From: Thermogutta terrifontis
GTDB lineage: Bacteria; Planctomycetota; Planctomycetia; Pirellulales; Thermoguttaceae
Direction of reading: 5' to 3'
NCBI RefSeq assembly: GCF_002277955.1
Contig: NZ_CP018477.1
Coordinates: 1,736,001-1,800,000 of the forward strand
Length of the DNA stretch: 64,000 bases
The position numbers were made by a program, and so were the translations under genes. Numbering within the stretch: position 1 is the first letter of the stretch; each line of letters starts with the position of its first letter. Of this stretch, positions 28,497 through 38,176 are shown one piece after another. The notes under the pieces were generated by a model that saw only the letters and a list, made by a program, of their open reading frames with translations, did not search any database and had not been told where the DNA came from.

Positions 28497-29924
28497 TCAC
28501 TCTTTGCCACTCAGCCCCGCCAGATGCCGCAACCGGGATGCACTCAGCATGAGTGCCCGCCCGTTATGATAGGCGGCCTTCCAAATGTGCCCGAGATCTT
28601 TTTCGACAGGCTTTCCATCGGGCAGCACAGTGTCAAACCATTCACCCGCCTGTGGGTGGACCTGATACTTTCGGATGAATTGCCACTGCTTTAAGAATGC
28701 CGTCCAGTAACGGGAATCCTGCTGGCCGAACAGCTCATGCATGAGAAGAAGGGCGTTGAGGCCTTCCGCCTGGGTCCACCATATTTTTTCCAGGCCATAT
28801 GGAGGCCCAAAAGCCGCGCCTTTGTCGTAGAAACCACCGAACTTCGAGTCCCAGCCGTACTCCAGCGCGTGATCAACCAGGCTCTTCGCCACGCGTCGTG
28901 TGGTGCGGTCATCGGGGATGCCGAGAACCTCAGCAGCTTCGAGGAGCAGAAACGCGGTCTCCACATCATGCCCGAACGAATCATGATCAGGGACCGCCCG
29001 CCAGTCTGGTGTGAAATACAGGTTCAGACACCCAGGCTCAACCGCGATTTTGTCCCGTACCACAAGAAAAATGGAAAGAAGCCGGTCTTTGACCTGTGGA
29101 TCCGGCCACGCGCGGTAGAGTTCTGTGAGGGCTTCCAGAATGTGAATATGACTGTTCATGGACTTGAACCCATAGGGCGTGCCGAGCAAGTCCCGGGTAG
29201 GTCGAGCCCGACCGTTGGCGCCGTCCGGGGGGACGCTGAGGATTGGCGTCCCGTCACGGTGGTATGCCTCAAAGTAACCGCCATGCTGCTTGTCATAGGC
29301 GTGTTCCTCGAGCCAGCGGAACGTTTTTTGGGCAAGTGCCAGCGCATCGTGGCTGCCGGTTAGTCGGTAGACGTTCGACGCCGCATAGAGCCCGAATGCA
29401 ATTCCGTATAGGTGTTTTTCCGTGCCATAGGAGGGCAGAGGATTTCCGTTTTCGTCGAGTCCCCAGAAAAATCCACCCTTTTCAGAATCCCACAGGACGT
29501 CGCGGAGAAACTTCAGACCGTGCTCCGCGTAGGCCTGGAATTCTGCTTTTCGATCGGGATAGCGGCGTGCCACCTCGGCCGCTACCCAGGTCATTCGGGC
29601 CTGAAACACAATCGTTTTCTCGTTCCGGGGACCGGGATTGCCATCGCTCCGAAAGTGGGGATGAAAACCGCCGTGTTGCTCGTCGATACATCGCGGGAAC
29701 CAGAACGGCAGGACCTGCCCCAGAAAGTGGGACTCAATCTGTTCCGCAAGCCGGACATAATCGCTCTGTTGCGGTGCTGAATTCTCTGCCGCTGGATCGA
29801 CCGCACGCGCCGTCGGCAAATTGACGAAGGCAAATGCGATTGCAATCAGAAAGATTCTCCAGCTCCCATCAATCCGCGGTTTATGACCCAAGAGATCAAA
29901 AAGACTCACCGTGCGATGTCTCAT
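28497..29924 (-). CDS. AGE-family epimerase (N-acylglucosamine/cellobiose 2-epimerase type), exported
   Basis: A 475-residue protein with an N-terminal hydrophobic export signal (IFLIAIAFAFVNLPTARAVD). The alpha/alpha barrel is recognisable from FWFPRCIDEQHGGFHPHF, KGGFFWGLDENGNP, KHLYGIAFGLYAASNVYRL, NSHIHILEALTELYRAW and KIWWTQAEGLNALLLMHEL. AGE enzymes interconvert sugars at C2, for example N-acetylglucosamine/N-acetylmannosamine or reducing-end glucose/mannose of oligosaccharides. The RPTRDLLGTPYGFKSMNSHIHILEA stretch suits the cellobiose-epimerase branch. The ATG at 29924 has a strong GGAGAAG box. It pairs with the downstream GH5-like gene. An exported AGE protein is somewhat unusual, since many are cytosolic. 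Confidence 0.87.
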   Translation of the reverse strand: MRHRTVSLFDLLGHKPRIDGSWRIFLIAIAFAFVNLPTARAVDPAAENSAPQQSDYVRLAEQIESHFLGQVLPFWFPRCIDEQHGGFHPHFRSDGNPGPRNEKTIVFQARMTWVAAEVARRYPDRKAEFQAYAEHGLKFLRDVLWDSEKGGFFWGLDENGNPLPSYGTEKHLYGIAFGLYAASNVYRLTGSHDALALAQKTFRWLEEHAYDKQHGGYFEAYHRDGTPILSVPPDGANGRARPTRDLLGTPYGFKSMNSHIHILEALTELYRAWPDPQVKDRLLSIFLVVRDKIAVEPGCLNLYFTPDWRAVPDHDSFGHDVETAFLLLEAAEVLGIPDDRTTRRVAKSLVDHALEYGWDSKFGGFYDKGAAFGPPYGLEKIWWTQAEGLNALLLMHELFGQQDSRYWTAFLKQWQFIRKYQVHPQAGEWFDTVLPDGKPVEKDLGHIWKAAYHNGRALMLSASRLRHLAGLSGKE

Positions 29925-30069
29925 CGTTAACTTCTCCTGGTTCCCAAATGCCTTTTGGGAAGATTTCTGCCAAGAAAACGTCCAAGTATCGGCTGGGGGC
30001 AGCCGGGTTTTTCTGCCAAATTTCGAGAAGGAAGACAATTCGAACAAGTGAGGGTGCACCATTTCTCGC

Positions 30070-30570
30070 TCATGCCTGTGTCTCTTCATTGAACAGTTCG
30101 GGCGGCACGAGATTGAAGCCGTGGGTGAGCAAAATCTCTACCGCCCGGGGGACTGGCTCAGCTTCCAGCAGGACCAGGGCACGTTTCTTATTCGGAAGAA
30201 GCACGGTGTGTGTTGCGCGAACCAAAACATTCCCCTGCGCCAGCGGCAATAGAATGCGAAGCAGGGGCTGGACTCCGTCGGGCAAAACCACGCCAACGAG
30301 CCTGTAATCGGTGAACGGCAGACCCGCCCTCTCCAAAATGATCCGGCCATCGTTCGGATAGGTCACAACAATTTTGAGCAGTGCCGCGGGATTGCCAGGT
30401 ACCGTTTCCAGAGCGAGAACTTCGCAGCGGGTGGTTTCGAATCGCCGCAACACTCCTCCGATCTGGCGTAGCCCCGATTCGAGAAACACCTGAAATCCGG
30501 TCAGTACGGAAAGCCCATTTTCGCCGGGCGGGTCGTTATTTGGTGTTACCGAGTTATTTTCAGTGGACAT
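30070..30570 (-). CDS. Conserved hypothetical protein, possible ACT-like regulatory fold
   Basis: A 166-residue soluble protein. After a disordered start (MSTENNSVTPNNDPPGEN) the rest has alternating strands and helices: ALLKIVVTYPNDGRIILERAGLPFTDYRLVGVVLPDG, then NVLVRATHTVLLPNKKRALVLLEAEPVPRAVEILLTHGFNLVPPELF. The last block (strand, helix ending in HGFNLV) resembles ACT-type modules that bind small ligands, but this is only a topological impression. The ATG at 30570 is chosen over an upstream frame extension. It is separated by about 145 bp from the AGE epimerase and is divergent from the Nudix gene. The 357-bp gap to that gene shows nothing else assignable. Confidence 0.65.
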   Translation of the reverse strand: MSTENNSVTPNNDPPGENGLSVLTGFQVFLESGLRQIGGVLRRFETTRCEVLALETVPGNPAALLKIVVTYPNDGRIILERAGLPFTDYRLVGVVLPDGVQPLLRILLPLAQGNVLVRATHTVLLPNKKRALVLLEAEPVPRAVEILLTHGFNLVPPELFNEETQA

Positions 30571-30927
30571 TTTCAAACCTGTCAAAAGATGAATATGCCT
30601 TCGGCTCCAGTGGAGCCGCCGATACCCAACCGATGGGGACAACGGCACACAGTCTATTATTGTACTCGCGGCAAACTGTGTCGCACCGCCGCCGAGGATC
30701 CGCAGCAGCGCGGGCAAACCGTGTGACGCTCAAGTGAAGCAAAGCTCAGGCCGACGTTGCACCGTCCTTTTTCTCGTTGCCTGTCTTTCTCTTAACCAAG
30801 CAACTGTGTAGAACGAGAGAAGGGATGGTGTCGGGAGGTTTGAAGAATCGAAAGTCTCAGGAGAAATTGTAAACTCACGGCGAGGCCTATTCGTTCAACT
30901 TGTTTTTTTACGGACATTCTCAAGAAA

Positions 30928-31404
30928 ATGTCGGAAATGGAAGGCACTCACCAAGACTCTGAGCAAGTGGTTCGCTCAAGGCCGGCTTGTCCGATCCGGA
31001 AGCACGGCGTGGTCGCTGTGGTTGCCCGACGAAGTCGGCTATTGCTCATCCGCCGTTCGGATCAGGTGTCAGCACCCGGAAAATTTTGTTTCCCCGGCGG
31101 GGCCATTGAGGAAGGGGAAACGGAGGAAGAAGCGGTCGTGCGGGAACTTCGGGAGGAACTCGGTGTCCGCGTTCAACCCGTGCGGCGTGTATGGGAGAGT
31201 TGCACAGAATGGGGTGTTCACCTAAGCTGGTGGCAGTCACGTCTCGCAGATGATGCCCCAATCGTTCCTAACGCGGCCGAGGTAAGCCACATCGGTTGGT
31301 ACACGATTCCCGAAATTCTTGGCCTATCCGATTTACTGTCGAGCAATCGCCAGTTCTTGCAAAAGGTTCTTGCCGGAGATATCCAGCTCGATTTGGAACC
31401 CTGA
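30928..31404 (+). CDS. Nudix-family hydrolase
   Basis: A 158-residue cytosolic protein. The complete Nudix box lies at residues 57-80: GGAIEEGETEEEAVVRELREELGV fits GX5EX7REUXEEXGU with all catalytic residues. Flanking segments (VVAVVARRSRLLLIRRSD, APGKFCFPGG, WWQSRLADD) fit the MutT-like fold. Nudix enzymes hydrolyse nucleoside diphosphates linked to another moiety; the specific substrate is unknown. It stands alone on the plus strand between minus-strand genes. The ATG at 30928 is preceded by AAGAAA; a second ATG lies three codons later. Confidence 0.93.
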   Translation: MSEMEGTHQDSEQVVRSRPACPIRKHGVVAVVARRSRLLLIRRSDQVSAPGKFCFPGGAIEEGETEEEAVVRELREELGVRVQPVRRVWESCTEWGVHLSWWQSRLADDAPIVPNAAEVSHIGWYTIPEILGLSDLLSSNRQFLQKVLAGDIQLDLEP

Positions 31405-31479
31405 GGCCTCTCCGCGGACGTGACAGCACAAAGCTACCCCAAAGAAGTAGAACCCATCGCTGCTTAAGAGCGCCCGCAG

Positions 31480-32859
31480 TCAACGAAGAGTGGCAGAAGG
31501 AGCGTTTCTCTCTTGCTCACTGTTTCCTGACGGATCGCCGAATGTGAATTGAACATCAACGGGCGGACTGTCGATCTGGCGGAGGAACTGCCCGACCGGG
31601 AATCTCAAAACACTCGACGAATTGCCCGGAGGTGGGTCAGAGTTCTGGCCTGATTGGAGAGGCCGGCTGCCCTTTGTGGACATCGCTCCCCCGGCCACTA
31701 CAACGGAATTGGGGCGAGCATTCAAATCCTGCACGAAAGTGGCGGGTTGCACCTCGTTATCGCGAAGGGGCAGAACATCGTCCAAATTGATGCCGGCAGC
31801 CGGTTCGCCGTTGAGTGCCGTGCTGGCCGGTGACTCTCCAGGACGCAATTCCTCCGGTGACGGAGGTGTCCGCTGCTGCGTTACGCGATAAACCCAGTCC
31901 ACTAGGTCCCGGTATTGCTTCATGTCTGTTCCTGAGAAGACCGGTCCCGGCATCCCCCCGTGAGGTTGGAGAGGCTTTGTGAGAATTGGGCTGGCGCCTG
32001 GCTGATTGAAGTCAATCCAGCCCAGTACCGTCCGCAGGTTCTGGGCGGTTTGGCCCCGCAGAGCGAAACGATCGGGTGACAACCTGAACAAGCGTGCTTC
32101 AGGTGGTACGCTGGGGCCACCGTGACATGTGGCGGCCGCACAATTGTGGCTCAGGATGGGTTGAATCACTCTGACGAAGTCCTCCCGTGCATCTTCCGGC
32201 AGCCCGCGGAGAAGCACACCCAAGTCAGGGACGGGGGAAACCGTGTTCCGGGGCGAAATGGCGGCTTTTGTGCCGGTGTTGGGGACGTTGGGCGCAATTT
32301 GAGAAATTGGTCCGGTACCAATACTGTGCGCTGAGGATTGGACTGTCGACGAGGTGCTTTCCCGCTGACGGAGCAGTGCCATTTCCACACGGCGTGCGGC
32401 AAGTGGTAGTCCCGGATGATTCGGTGCCAGTCTGCGTGCTTCTGCCAGTTCGGCCCGCGCCTCTTCGGACAGACCATGTTCAGCACACCAGATGGCCAGT
32501 TCGAGATGAGGTTCCGGATCCTGACCAAAGAGCCGTGACCGCTGCTGATAGTAAAGCTCACGCATGGTGGTCGCAACGGCCACGACATCCCGTCGAGAAA
32601 TATAAATCTCGCCGTGGGGTACCTTCACATGATAGCTGTCATCGGTGGCGATAAGCGTTCCCTCGATCACGTGCCCGTTACGCAGAAGCAAAACAACATG
32701 GTCGAGCTGGGGTGCGCGAGGTGAAGAATACACAGCGTTGCGGGACGGATCACCGGCGTTGGAACCCTCTTGATTCCCAGCGCAAAGAGCACCACTCGAC
32801 ATGAGCGTCGATGAAAAGACCAGGAGCAGTATCGCGGCGGAGATAGATCGTCGCATCAT
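31480..32859 (-). CDS. Exported hypothetical protein with degenerate heme-like C-x4-CH motif
   Basis: A 459-residue protein with a signal peptide (SISAAILLLVFSSTLMSSGALCAG). Residues about 55-110 form a small beta domain (VVLLLRNGHVIEGTLIATDDSYHVKVPHGEIYISRRDVVAV), a module that occurs near the N-terminus of several planctomycete exported proteins. A helical region follows, then a segment IQPILSHNCAAATCHGGPS. This resembles the PSCYT/cytochrome c-like region of planctomycete secreted proteins, where CxxCH binds heme; here the spacing is C-x4-CH, as in variant sites. The C-terminal 100 residues are low complexity. It is downstream of the TPR lipoprotein gene on the same strand. No enzymatic role can be assigned. 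Confidence 0.75.
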   Translation of the reverse strand: MMRRSISAAILLLVFSSTLMSSGALCAGNQEGSNAGDPSRNAVYSSPRAPQLDHVVLLLRNGHVIEGTLIATDDSYHVKVPHGEIYISRRDVVAVATTMRELYYQQRSRLFGQDPEPHLELAIWCAEHGLSEEARAELAEARRLAPNHPGLPLAARRVEMALLRQRESTSSTVQSSAHSIGTGPISQIAPNVPNTGTKAAISPRNTVSPVPDLGVLLRGLPEDAREDFVRVIQPILSHNCAAATCHGGPSVPPEARLFRLSPDRFALRGQTAQNLRTVLGWIDFNQPGASPILTKPLQPHGGMPGPVFSGTDMKQYRDLVDWVYRVTQQRTPPSPEELRPGESPASTALNGEPAAGINLDDVLPLRDNEVQPATFVQDLNARPNSVVVAGGAMSTKGSRPLQSGQNSDPPPGNSSSVLRFPVGQFLRQIDSPPVDVQFTFGDPSGNSEQERNAPSATLR

Positions 32860-32945
32860 GCCGAAGTTACTCTGGAAATCGTATCAGGATTCCACAGGAT
32901 TTATCGGGGATTTTTATGAAAACTTGGGCGGACTTTCACACTCGC

Positions 32946-33725
32946 CTAGCGCACCTGAGCGCTCGTACCTGCGGCCAAGGCTGGGTTATTTCGTCCTCCA
33001 CTCTGCGCCAATCCGATTTCGTTCCGGAGCGCGGCAACTCGTAGGGCGAGTTCCGGCTGTTGCCGGTTCAGTTGCAATGACTGCTCGTAGTTGGCCAGCG
33101 CCAACTGCTTTTGTCCCTCAATTTCGCGGAGATGTCCTAACGCATTGAGGGCCCGCACGTTGTTCGGATCAAGGGCCAGGGCCTCCAAAAGCTGTTTCTG
33201 GGCGGCCGAACGGTCTCCCAGTTCCTCGTAGAGCCGTGCAAGCTCAATTTTTGGTTCTGCCCAATTGGGCGCGGAGTTAGCCCAGTTCTGGAGCATGGCC
33301 ACAGCCTCGGTTGATCGTCCCTGGGATACAAGTAAAACCGCCAAACCTCTCCGCGCGGGAACGTGGTGTGGATTCTTGGATAGCGCCAATTGGTAATAAG
33401 ATTCCGCGCGACCGTAGTCATCCGGCCGATGATAAAGGTCGCCCAACCGATGATACACGGCCGCGATGTTGTAATAGGCCGCTGCGTCATTGGGGTCATA
33501 GATGAGCGCCTGGCCAAATCGCTGGAGTGCTTCCTCGTATCGCGCCTGCTGGTAGAGACGAACCCCCTCGGCATTGAGCGATTGGGCCGTCATGCTCGCG
33601 CATCCAGGTGCCAACACAAGGCCCACCACCAGTATGCCCGCAAGTTTTCCAATTAATGTTGTTTCTCGGTTTGTGATGGGTGCGCCATACACGTTCGCAG
33701 TCCTCTCAGATTGGGCAGAGGACAT
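32946..33725 (-). CDS. TPR-repeat lipoprotein
   Basis: A 259-residue protein with a lipoprotein signal: LIGKLAGILVVGLVLAPGC ends in a lipobox-like APGC, so the Cys would be lipidated and the protein anchored to a membrane. Four to five tetratricopeptide repeats follow: AEGVRLYQQARYEEALQRFGQALIYDPNDAAAYYNIAAVYHRLG, AESYYQLALSKNPHHVPARRGLAVL, ALDPNNVRALNALGHL and NYEQSLQLNRQQPELALRVAAL. TPRs mediate protein-protein contact; partners are unknown. The ATG at 33725 has a GAG box and is preferred to the TTG at 33761. The exported heme-motif protein follows about 86 bp downstream. Confidence 0.85.
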   Translation of the reverse strand: MSSAQSERTANVYGAPITNRETTLIGKLAGILVVGLVLAPGCASMTAQSLNAEGVRLYQQARYEEALQRFGQALIYDPNDAAAYYNIAAVYHRLGDLYHRPDDYGRAESYYQLALSKNPHHVPARRGLAVLLVSQGRSTEAVAMLQNWANSAPNWAEPKIELARLYEELGDRSAAQKQLLEALALDPNNVRALNALGHLREIEGQKQLALANYEQSLQLNRQQPELALRVAALRNEIGLAQSGGRNNPALAAGTSAQVR

Positions 33726-33979
33726 AATTGCAGCTCGGGGGGACAGGTTCCGCCAGTTCAAAACAGCGGGGAGAGAATAGCGGGATTCTTTTTCCCTGAC
33801 AAGGTCTTTTCAGATCAGTAGGAAAAATAGGAAAGATTCGCAGGGTGAATAAATAGCGAGGACCGGCCTGCGTCTCCTCGTACCTCTTCGCCAGGCCCTC
33901 CGGGATATGCCCAAGGACGTCCGGAACCGATTTTTTGTCCCCTTGCCTTACCAAGGAAGCACGTGGCCAAGAGGGGGAA

Positions 33980-35017
33980 CTACCAGCGGAGGATTCCGGT
34001 GGCCCAGGACAGGCCTCCACCAAACCCGCTCAGCAAAATGAGGTCCCCCTTTCGGATTCTTCCCTCCCGCACGGCTTCATCCAAGCAAATGGGAATGCTT
34101 GCCGAGGACGTGTTCCCGTAACGGTCCAGGTTGTTGTAGAGTTTTTCACTGGGAATGCCAATCGTCTCCGCCGCAGCCTGGATAATCCGCATATTTGCCT
34201 GATGAAAGATCACCAGGCTGATGTCAGCCAGGGTGAGATCTGCCATCTCCAGCACGTCGTGCACTGTTTGATTGAGCATGCGGATGGCCCATTTGAAAAC
34301 CGGCCGACCTTCCATCACCACGTATTGCTCCCCGTTGAGTGTTCCCTGCTGATTGGTGGGGCAGCGAGATCCGCCCATGGGCCGGTAGAGAAGATCGAAC
34401 CCGGCACCGTCTGAGCCATAAGAGAACGCGATGAATCCCTGGGAACGATCGCCGGGACCGAGGAGCACGGCTCCCGCACCATCTCCGAAAATGGGATAAG
34501 TTTTAACATCCGCCGGATTACACACCCGTGAATTGCAGTCTGCTCCAATGACCAGTGGTCGTTTCGCGCATCCCGAGGCCACAAATTGCATCCCCGTCAG
34601 AAGGGCGAACATGAAGCTAGTGCATGCGGCCTGGATATCCATGGCCGGAGCACACAGCTTCAATTTTTCCTGCACCAGACTGGCAGCGGCCGGCATCGTC
34701 ATATCGGGGGTGTACGTGCCCAGCAGCACAAGATCGACCTCTCCGGGGTCAACTCCGGCATCTGCCAAACATCGCCGTGCCGCTTCGACGGCCAAGTCGC
34801 TCGTGGCCATCTCCGGCGGTGCATGCCGGCGTTCCAGGATTCCTGTGCGCTGCACGATCCACTCCGCGTCGTATCCCAGCGATGCGAGATCTTCATTCCG
34901 CACGCGGATATCGGGAACGTAGCTCCCTACTCCCAGAATCTGGACTCCCGTAATGGTTCCTTTGCGGGAACGCTGGGCAAGGTAGGGAATTTCTCGTGCG
35001 CTTGTTTTCTGATTCAT
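33980..35017 (-). CDS. fabH: 3-oxoacyl-[acyl-carrier-protein] synthase III
   Basis: A 345-residue condensing enzyme that starts fatty acid synthesis by joining acyl-CoA (usually acetyl-CoA) and malonyl-ACP in the cytosol. The catalytic triad is visible: Cys132 in QAACTSFMFAL, His272 in VIFHQANMRII and Asn302 in YGNTSSASIP. The N-terminal VGSYVPDIRVRNEDL and the WIVQRTGILERRHA segment are classical FabH. The ATG at 35017 is chosen; a TTG at 35047 would add ten residues. FabH-like paralogs also act in secondary lipid or polyketide-like pathways. The neighbours do not include other fab genes, so a side pathway cannot be excluded. Confidence 0.92.
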   Translation of the reverse strand: MNQKTSAREIPYLAQRSRKGTITGVQILGVGSYVPDIRVRNEDLASLGYDAEWIVQRTGILERRHAPPEMATSDLAVEAARRCLADAGVDPGEVDLVLLGTYTPDMTMPAAASLVQEKLKLCAPAMDIQAACTSFMFALLTGMQFVASGCAKRPLVIGADCNSRVCNPADVKTYPIFGDGAGAVLLGPGDRSQGFIAFSYGSDGAGFDLLYRPMGGSRCPTNQQGTLNGEQYVVMEGRPVFKWAIRMLNQTVHDVLEMADLTLADISLVIFHQANMRIIQAAAETIGIPSEKLYNNLDRYGNTSSASIPICLDEAVREGRIRKGDLILLSGFGGGLSWATGILRW

Positions 35018-35584
35018 AGACGGGGCGGACCTTAACCGGAAAACCAATTGTCGTGAAAATGTCGACCGCTCGTGATTTCACCCAGAGGCCATTCTCTCTT
35101 AAAGAAAAAACGACATCCCCTTAAACCTAAGACTTTTTACCTCTGGCGGCAAGTGGTTCTTTTTCTGACGAGGTTTACCCACTTTGGGGGCAGAAGGCAG
35201 TGCAAGAAATAACGCAAATGTTGCCTTTAATTCGGGGCAGTTCAGGAAAAGTCGGCGGCCGTTTGCTGCTGGCCACGTCTGGTCCCGTCGCATTATCCCG
35301 GCCAGTCCTGCCCGTAGGGGCGATTCATGGATTGCTCCCACCGGGCTACGGCTCGGTCATGCCCGATGGGCTGGACAAGCAATTGCTGAATCGCCCGTAT
35401 GAAAATCCAATGGATGCGTCCGTACTCCCCATGGCAAAGCGCCGAACATTTCTTGACGGCGAAACCAATTTTTTCATTCATCCGGCACTTCGAGAGCTGC
35501 GGAACTCCCGGGTCCCTGTGATGCAGCAACTGCACTCGGCAACGAGCGCCGAAGGCCCTTTTCGAGAAACTGGCGAAGAGACCA
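35018..35584. other. 567-bp intergenic region with palindromic repeat fragment
   Basis: No gene is supported here. Positions near 35315-35343 read GTAGGGGCGATTCATGGATTG, similar to TAGGGACAATTCATGAATCG near 63663 and to CCATTCATGAATTGCCCC near 19134. The intact form of this element (GGGGCGATTCATGAATCGCCCC) is a palindrome, so this looks like a fragment of the same dispersed repeat family. An open plus-strand stretch from 35432 to 35652 is mentioned among rejected items. Confidence 0.5.
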
Positions 35585-38176
35585 TTAGCGCGGCCGACGG
35601 GGCAATTGATTCCGGTCGGGCCGCCGTGAAGCAGAGCCGTGCCGCGGACTGACTTTTCCAGCACCGGCGCCCCTTTCCGTGGGTAGCCCCAAAAACTCCA
35701 AGGCTTCCGATCCTGCACCGACTCCCACCAACTCTTCGGCAGGTTCCTCTCCTCGATCCGCCACAAGGTGGGGATGCAAATCGGGAGCGTGATGAACCTC
35801 GCCCCGGCTGCGCTTTCGAGCGGCGATTCTCTCGCCACTCTTCCAGAAAAAGTTGGCAAGCGGACTGGCCAGCAACGCCGGCAAAAGCACGAGGTTACCA
35901 AACGATGATGCCGTCAGCATTGCAAACATCAGATACCCAAAACGCTGGGTTGGCGTGAAAGAGCTCAAAGCAAAAGCGGAAAGTCCCAGACCAATCACAC
36001 CCCAGCTTTGATAAATGGCCTGAGCGCAGTCGCTGTAGGCAAATCGAATAGAATCCGCGCGGGAGAGCCCCCGCTCCTGTCCATGCCGACACCACAGCAT
36101 GAAATGAATCGCATCATCCACAGTTACCCCCAGTGCTACCGCCGGGGTCATAACGGTGCCCACATCCACCACAATGCCCAGAAGTCCCATGACGCCAAAG
36201 ACAATAGCGATGGGAAAGACGCTGGCGAAGCCAAGCAGTAAGCCTGCCGACCAGTCTCTCATCACGAACATCAGGGCAATCGCAATGATGACGAGATCAC
36301 CGGCGAAACCGGTCAGCAATCCGTTCAGCAGCGAGTGCTGCGCCTTATAAACCAGGGGGACAAGGCCGGTGTAAACGGCCGATATCCCATCTACGCCCTG
36401 GCTGCGATATTTCGCCAGGATCGGTTCGACCTGCCGCCGTATGTCTTCCACAAAGTTCCCATAATCGAGGTCGGTGAGGGCCTTCACGCGTGCACTGACT
36501 CTCCACAGTTCCGTATTCCCTTCTTCCGACCAGTAATCCCGCAGGTCCTCGCGATGGCGACGGAGTTGAACGATCCACGTGCGTTTCTCTATCAGTCCGG
36601 CTTGTGACGGCAATGGGCGAGCAAACGTCGGGGCCGCGATCACACTTCCCACATCCGGCAATTGCTTGATGGCCCTTTGCACCTCTGAAACCAACTTCAT
36701 TTGATCCAGCAGATCGAGTTTTGCCTTGTCCCGATCCACCTTGATCACCACTTCCATGGGCACGAGTGGCCCCAACTTCTCCTCCAGCCAAGCGTAATCA
36801 CGGATGATTGTGGCCTCAGGCGAGAAGAGTCGCATCAATTTCACGGAGGTCTGGATGCGGGTGGCTCCAATCGCCCCAATTAGCATGAGCACAACACACC
36901 CAGCGACTACCCAATTTGGCCTGCCGATGATGAAATCACCAACCTTTTTCCATCCAGCCCATCGACCGGGGTCAAATTTGAAGGTTTGCCGCGATCGCGC
37001 GATCTCGGGGATCGGCCATTCCTGGAGCATGGATGGCACGTAGAGACACAAAAACAGGAAACTGACTAGGATGCCCGCTGCAGAATAGATCCCAAACGTT
37101 TGGATCGGCACAAGTTCGCTTACCGCCAATGATGCCAGGCCAAAGGCCGTGGTAAACGTCGCCAAAAACAGGGGCAGAAAGGCACTCCGCAGGGCTTTGC
37201 CTGGGGCACCCACGGTCGGGTCGGGGAGTCCCCACGACATATGGGTTCTGACGGTGTCTCGATAATAGTTGGCCAGGTGGATGGCACCGGATACCGCCGC
37301 CACATAGACCAGGGCCGGCATGGTCAGAAGAATCGCGTTCATGTCCGTGCCCGTCAGCCAGACGAGAATCATGCTCAGGCCCGCGCTGTAAACCCCTGTG
37401 GAGAAAACGACGAGCGTCAGAATCCAGCTCCGCAGGCACCACCATGCCATGACGGCACCCACGACGCCACAAACGATGGCCAAGCGGACGAGCGACCGCT
37501 GGCCTTCCACGTCGATGGCGACGTTGTCCACGGGGGGGCCACCCAGGTGAAGCTGCTCCGGTTTAATATCGCAGATTTCCTTCGCCGCGGTGTAAACGCT
37601 TTCCACAACGGCGTGCAAGAACTTTTTGCGGGGATTGCCATGGAAGTGACTCTCCCACCGCTCTTCCGCTTTCGGATCGATGATCAGCACGAGGCAGGTT
37701 TGCTGCCCATCCTGCCCAACAAGAAATCCCCGCAGGCGCTCGATCGCCTGTTCGCGAGTTAGTCCCTGGGAGGTTACCAGTTGATCGACAACCTGTTTTC
37801 CTGTAATTACGCTTTTGAAAAATCGGTAGGGGTCGTCCTCCGGTCGCTGCAACTCTAACGCTAAGCGTCGCGATAGGAGCTCCAGCTTGGGGCTGTCAAG
37901 GGTGCATCCTTCCCAGCTTGCCAGAATGAACATGTCGCTCTCAAAGTGCTTCCGATACCACTCAAACGTGGCGGTTTCCTGGTAGGTGTCCGGTAGCCAC
38001 GACTTCACATCATTCTTGTTGCTCAGAAGTGCGCGGTCGGCTCCCAGCCACATGAAGGGAATCAGGAAGCACACGCAGCAAAGAATAGCCAAGTTATAGC
38101 GTGAGAAAAAACCCCCATTTCGTGAAGCGGGAGAATGACCTACGGACCGTTGATTTTCTTTCATCAGTACATCCAT
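35585..38176 (-). CDS. MMPL/RND-superfamily transporter (SSD-type)
   Basis: An 863-residue membrane protein of the MMPL/hopanoid-transporter branch of RND permeases, with 12 predicted spans arranged in two halves. Each half starts with one span, a large extracytoplasmic loop, then five spans. The sterol-sensing-type segment is visible in AVSGAIHLANYYRD and AVALGVTVDDAIHFMLWCRHG. MMPL proteins move lipids or other hydrophobic cargo using the proton gradient. The ATG at 38176 is used; GTG at 38188 and ATG at 38164 are alternatives. The last ~75 residues (VHHAPDLHPHLVADRGEE onward) look unlike the family and may be read-through after a small deletion. FabH lies downstream after a 567-bp gap. Confidence 0.87.
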   Translation of the reverse strand: MDVLMKENQRSVGHSPASRNGGFFSRYNLAILCCVCFLIPFMWLGADRALLSNKNDVKSWLPDTYQETATFEWYRKHFESDMFILASWEGCTLDSPKLELLSRRLALELQRPEDDPYRFFKSVITGKQVVDQLVTSQGLTREQAIERLRGFLVGQDGQQTCLVLIIDPKAEERWESHFHGNPRKKFLHAVVESVYTAAKEICDIKPEQLHLGGPPVDNVAIDVEGQRSLVRLAIVCGVVGAVMAWWCLRSWILTLVVFSTGVYSAGLSMILVWLTGTDMNAILLTMPALVYVAAVSGAIHLANYYRDTVRTHMSWGLPDPTVGAPGKALRSAFLPLFLATFTTAFGLASLAVSELVPIQTFGIYSAAGILVSFLFLCLYVPSMLQEWPIPEIARSRQTFKFDPGRWAGWKKVGDFIIGRPNWVVAGCVVLMLIGAIGATRIQTSVKLMRLFSPEATIIRDYAWLEEKLGPLVPMEVVIKVDRDKAKLDLLDQMKLVSEVQRAIKQLPDVGSVIAAPTFARPLPSQAGLIEKRTWIVQLRRHREDLRDYWSEEGNTELWRVSARVKALTDLDYGNFVEDIRRQVEPILAKYRSQGVDGISAVYTGLVPLVYKAQHSLLNGLLTGFAGDLVIIAIALMFVMRDWSAGLLLGFASVFPIAIVFGVMGLLGIVVDVGTVMTPAVALGVTVDDAIHFMLWCRHGQERGLSRADSIRFAYSDCAQAIYQSWGVIGLGLSAFALSSFTPTQRFGYLMFAMLTASSFGNLVLLPALLASPLANFFWKSGERIAARKRSRGEVHHAPDLHPHLVADRGEEPAEELVGVGAGSEALEFLGLPTERGAGAGKVSPRHGSASRRPDRNQLPRRPR

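Noticed and set aside
35432-35652. Plus-strand frame MAKRRTFLDGETNFFIHP...
   Set aside because: Amino-acid composition looks reasonable, but no ribosome binding site, no known family, and it overlaps the end of the MMPL gene on the other strand.
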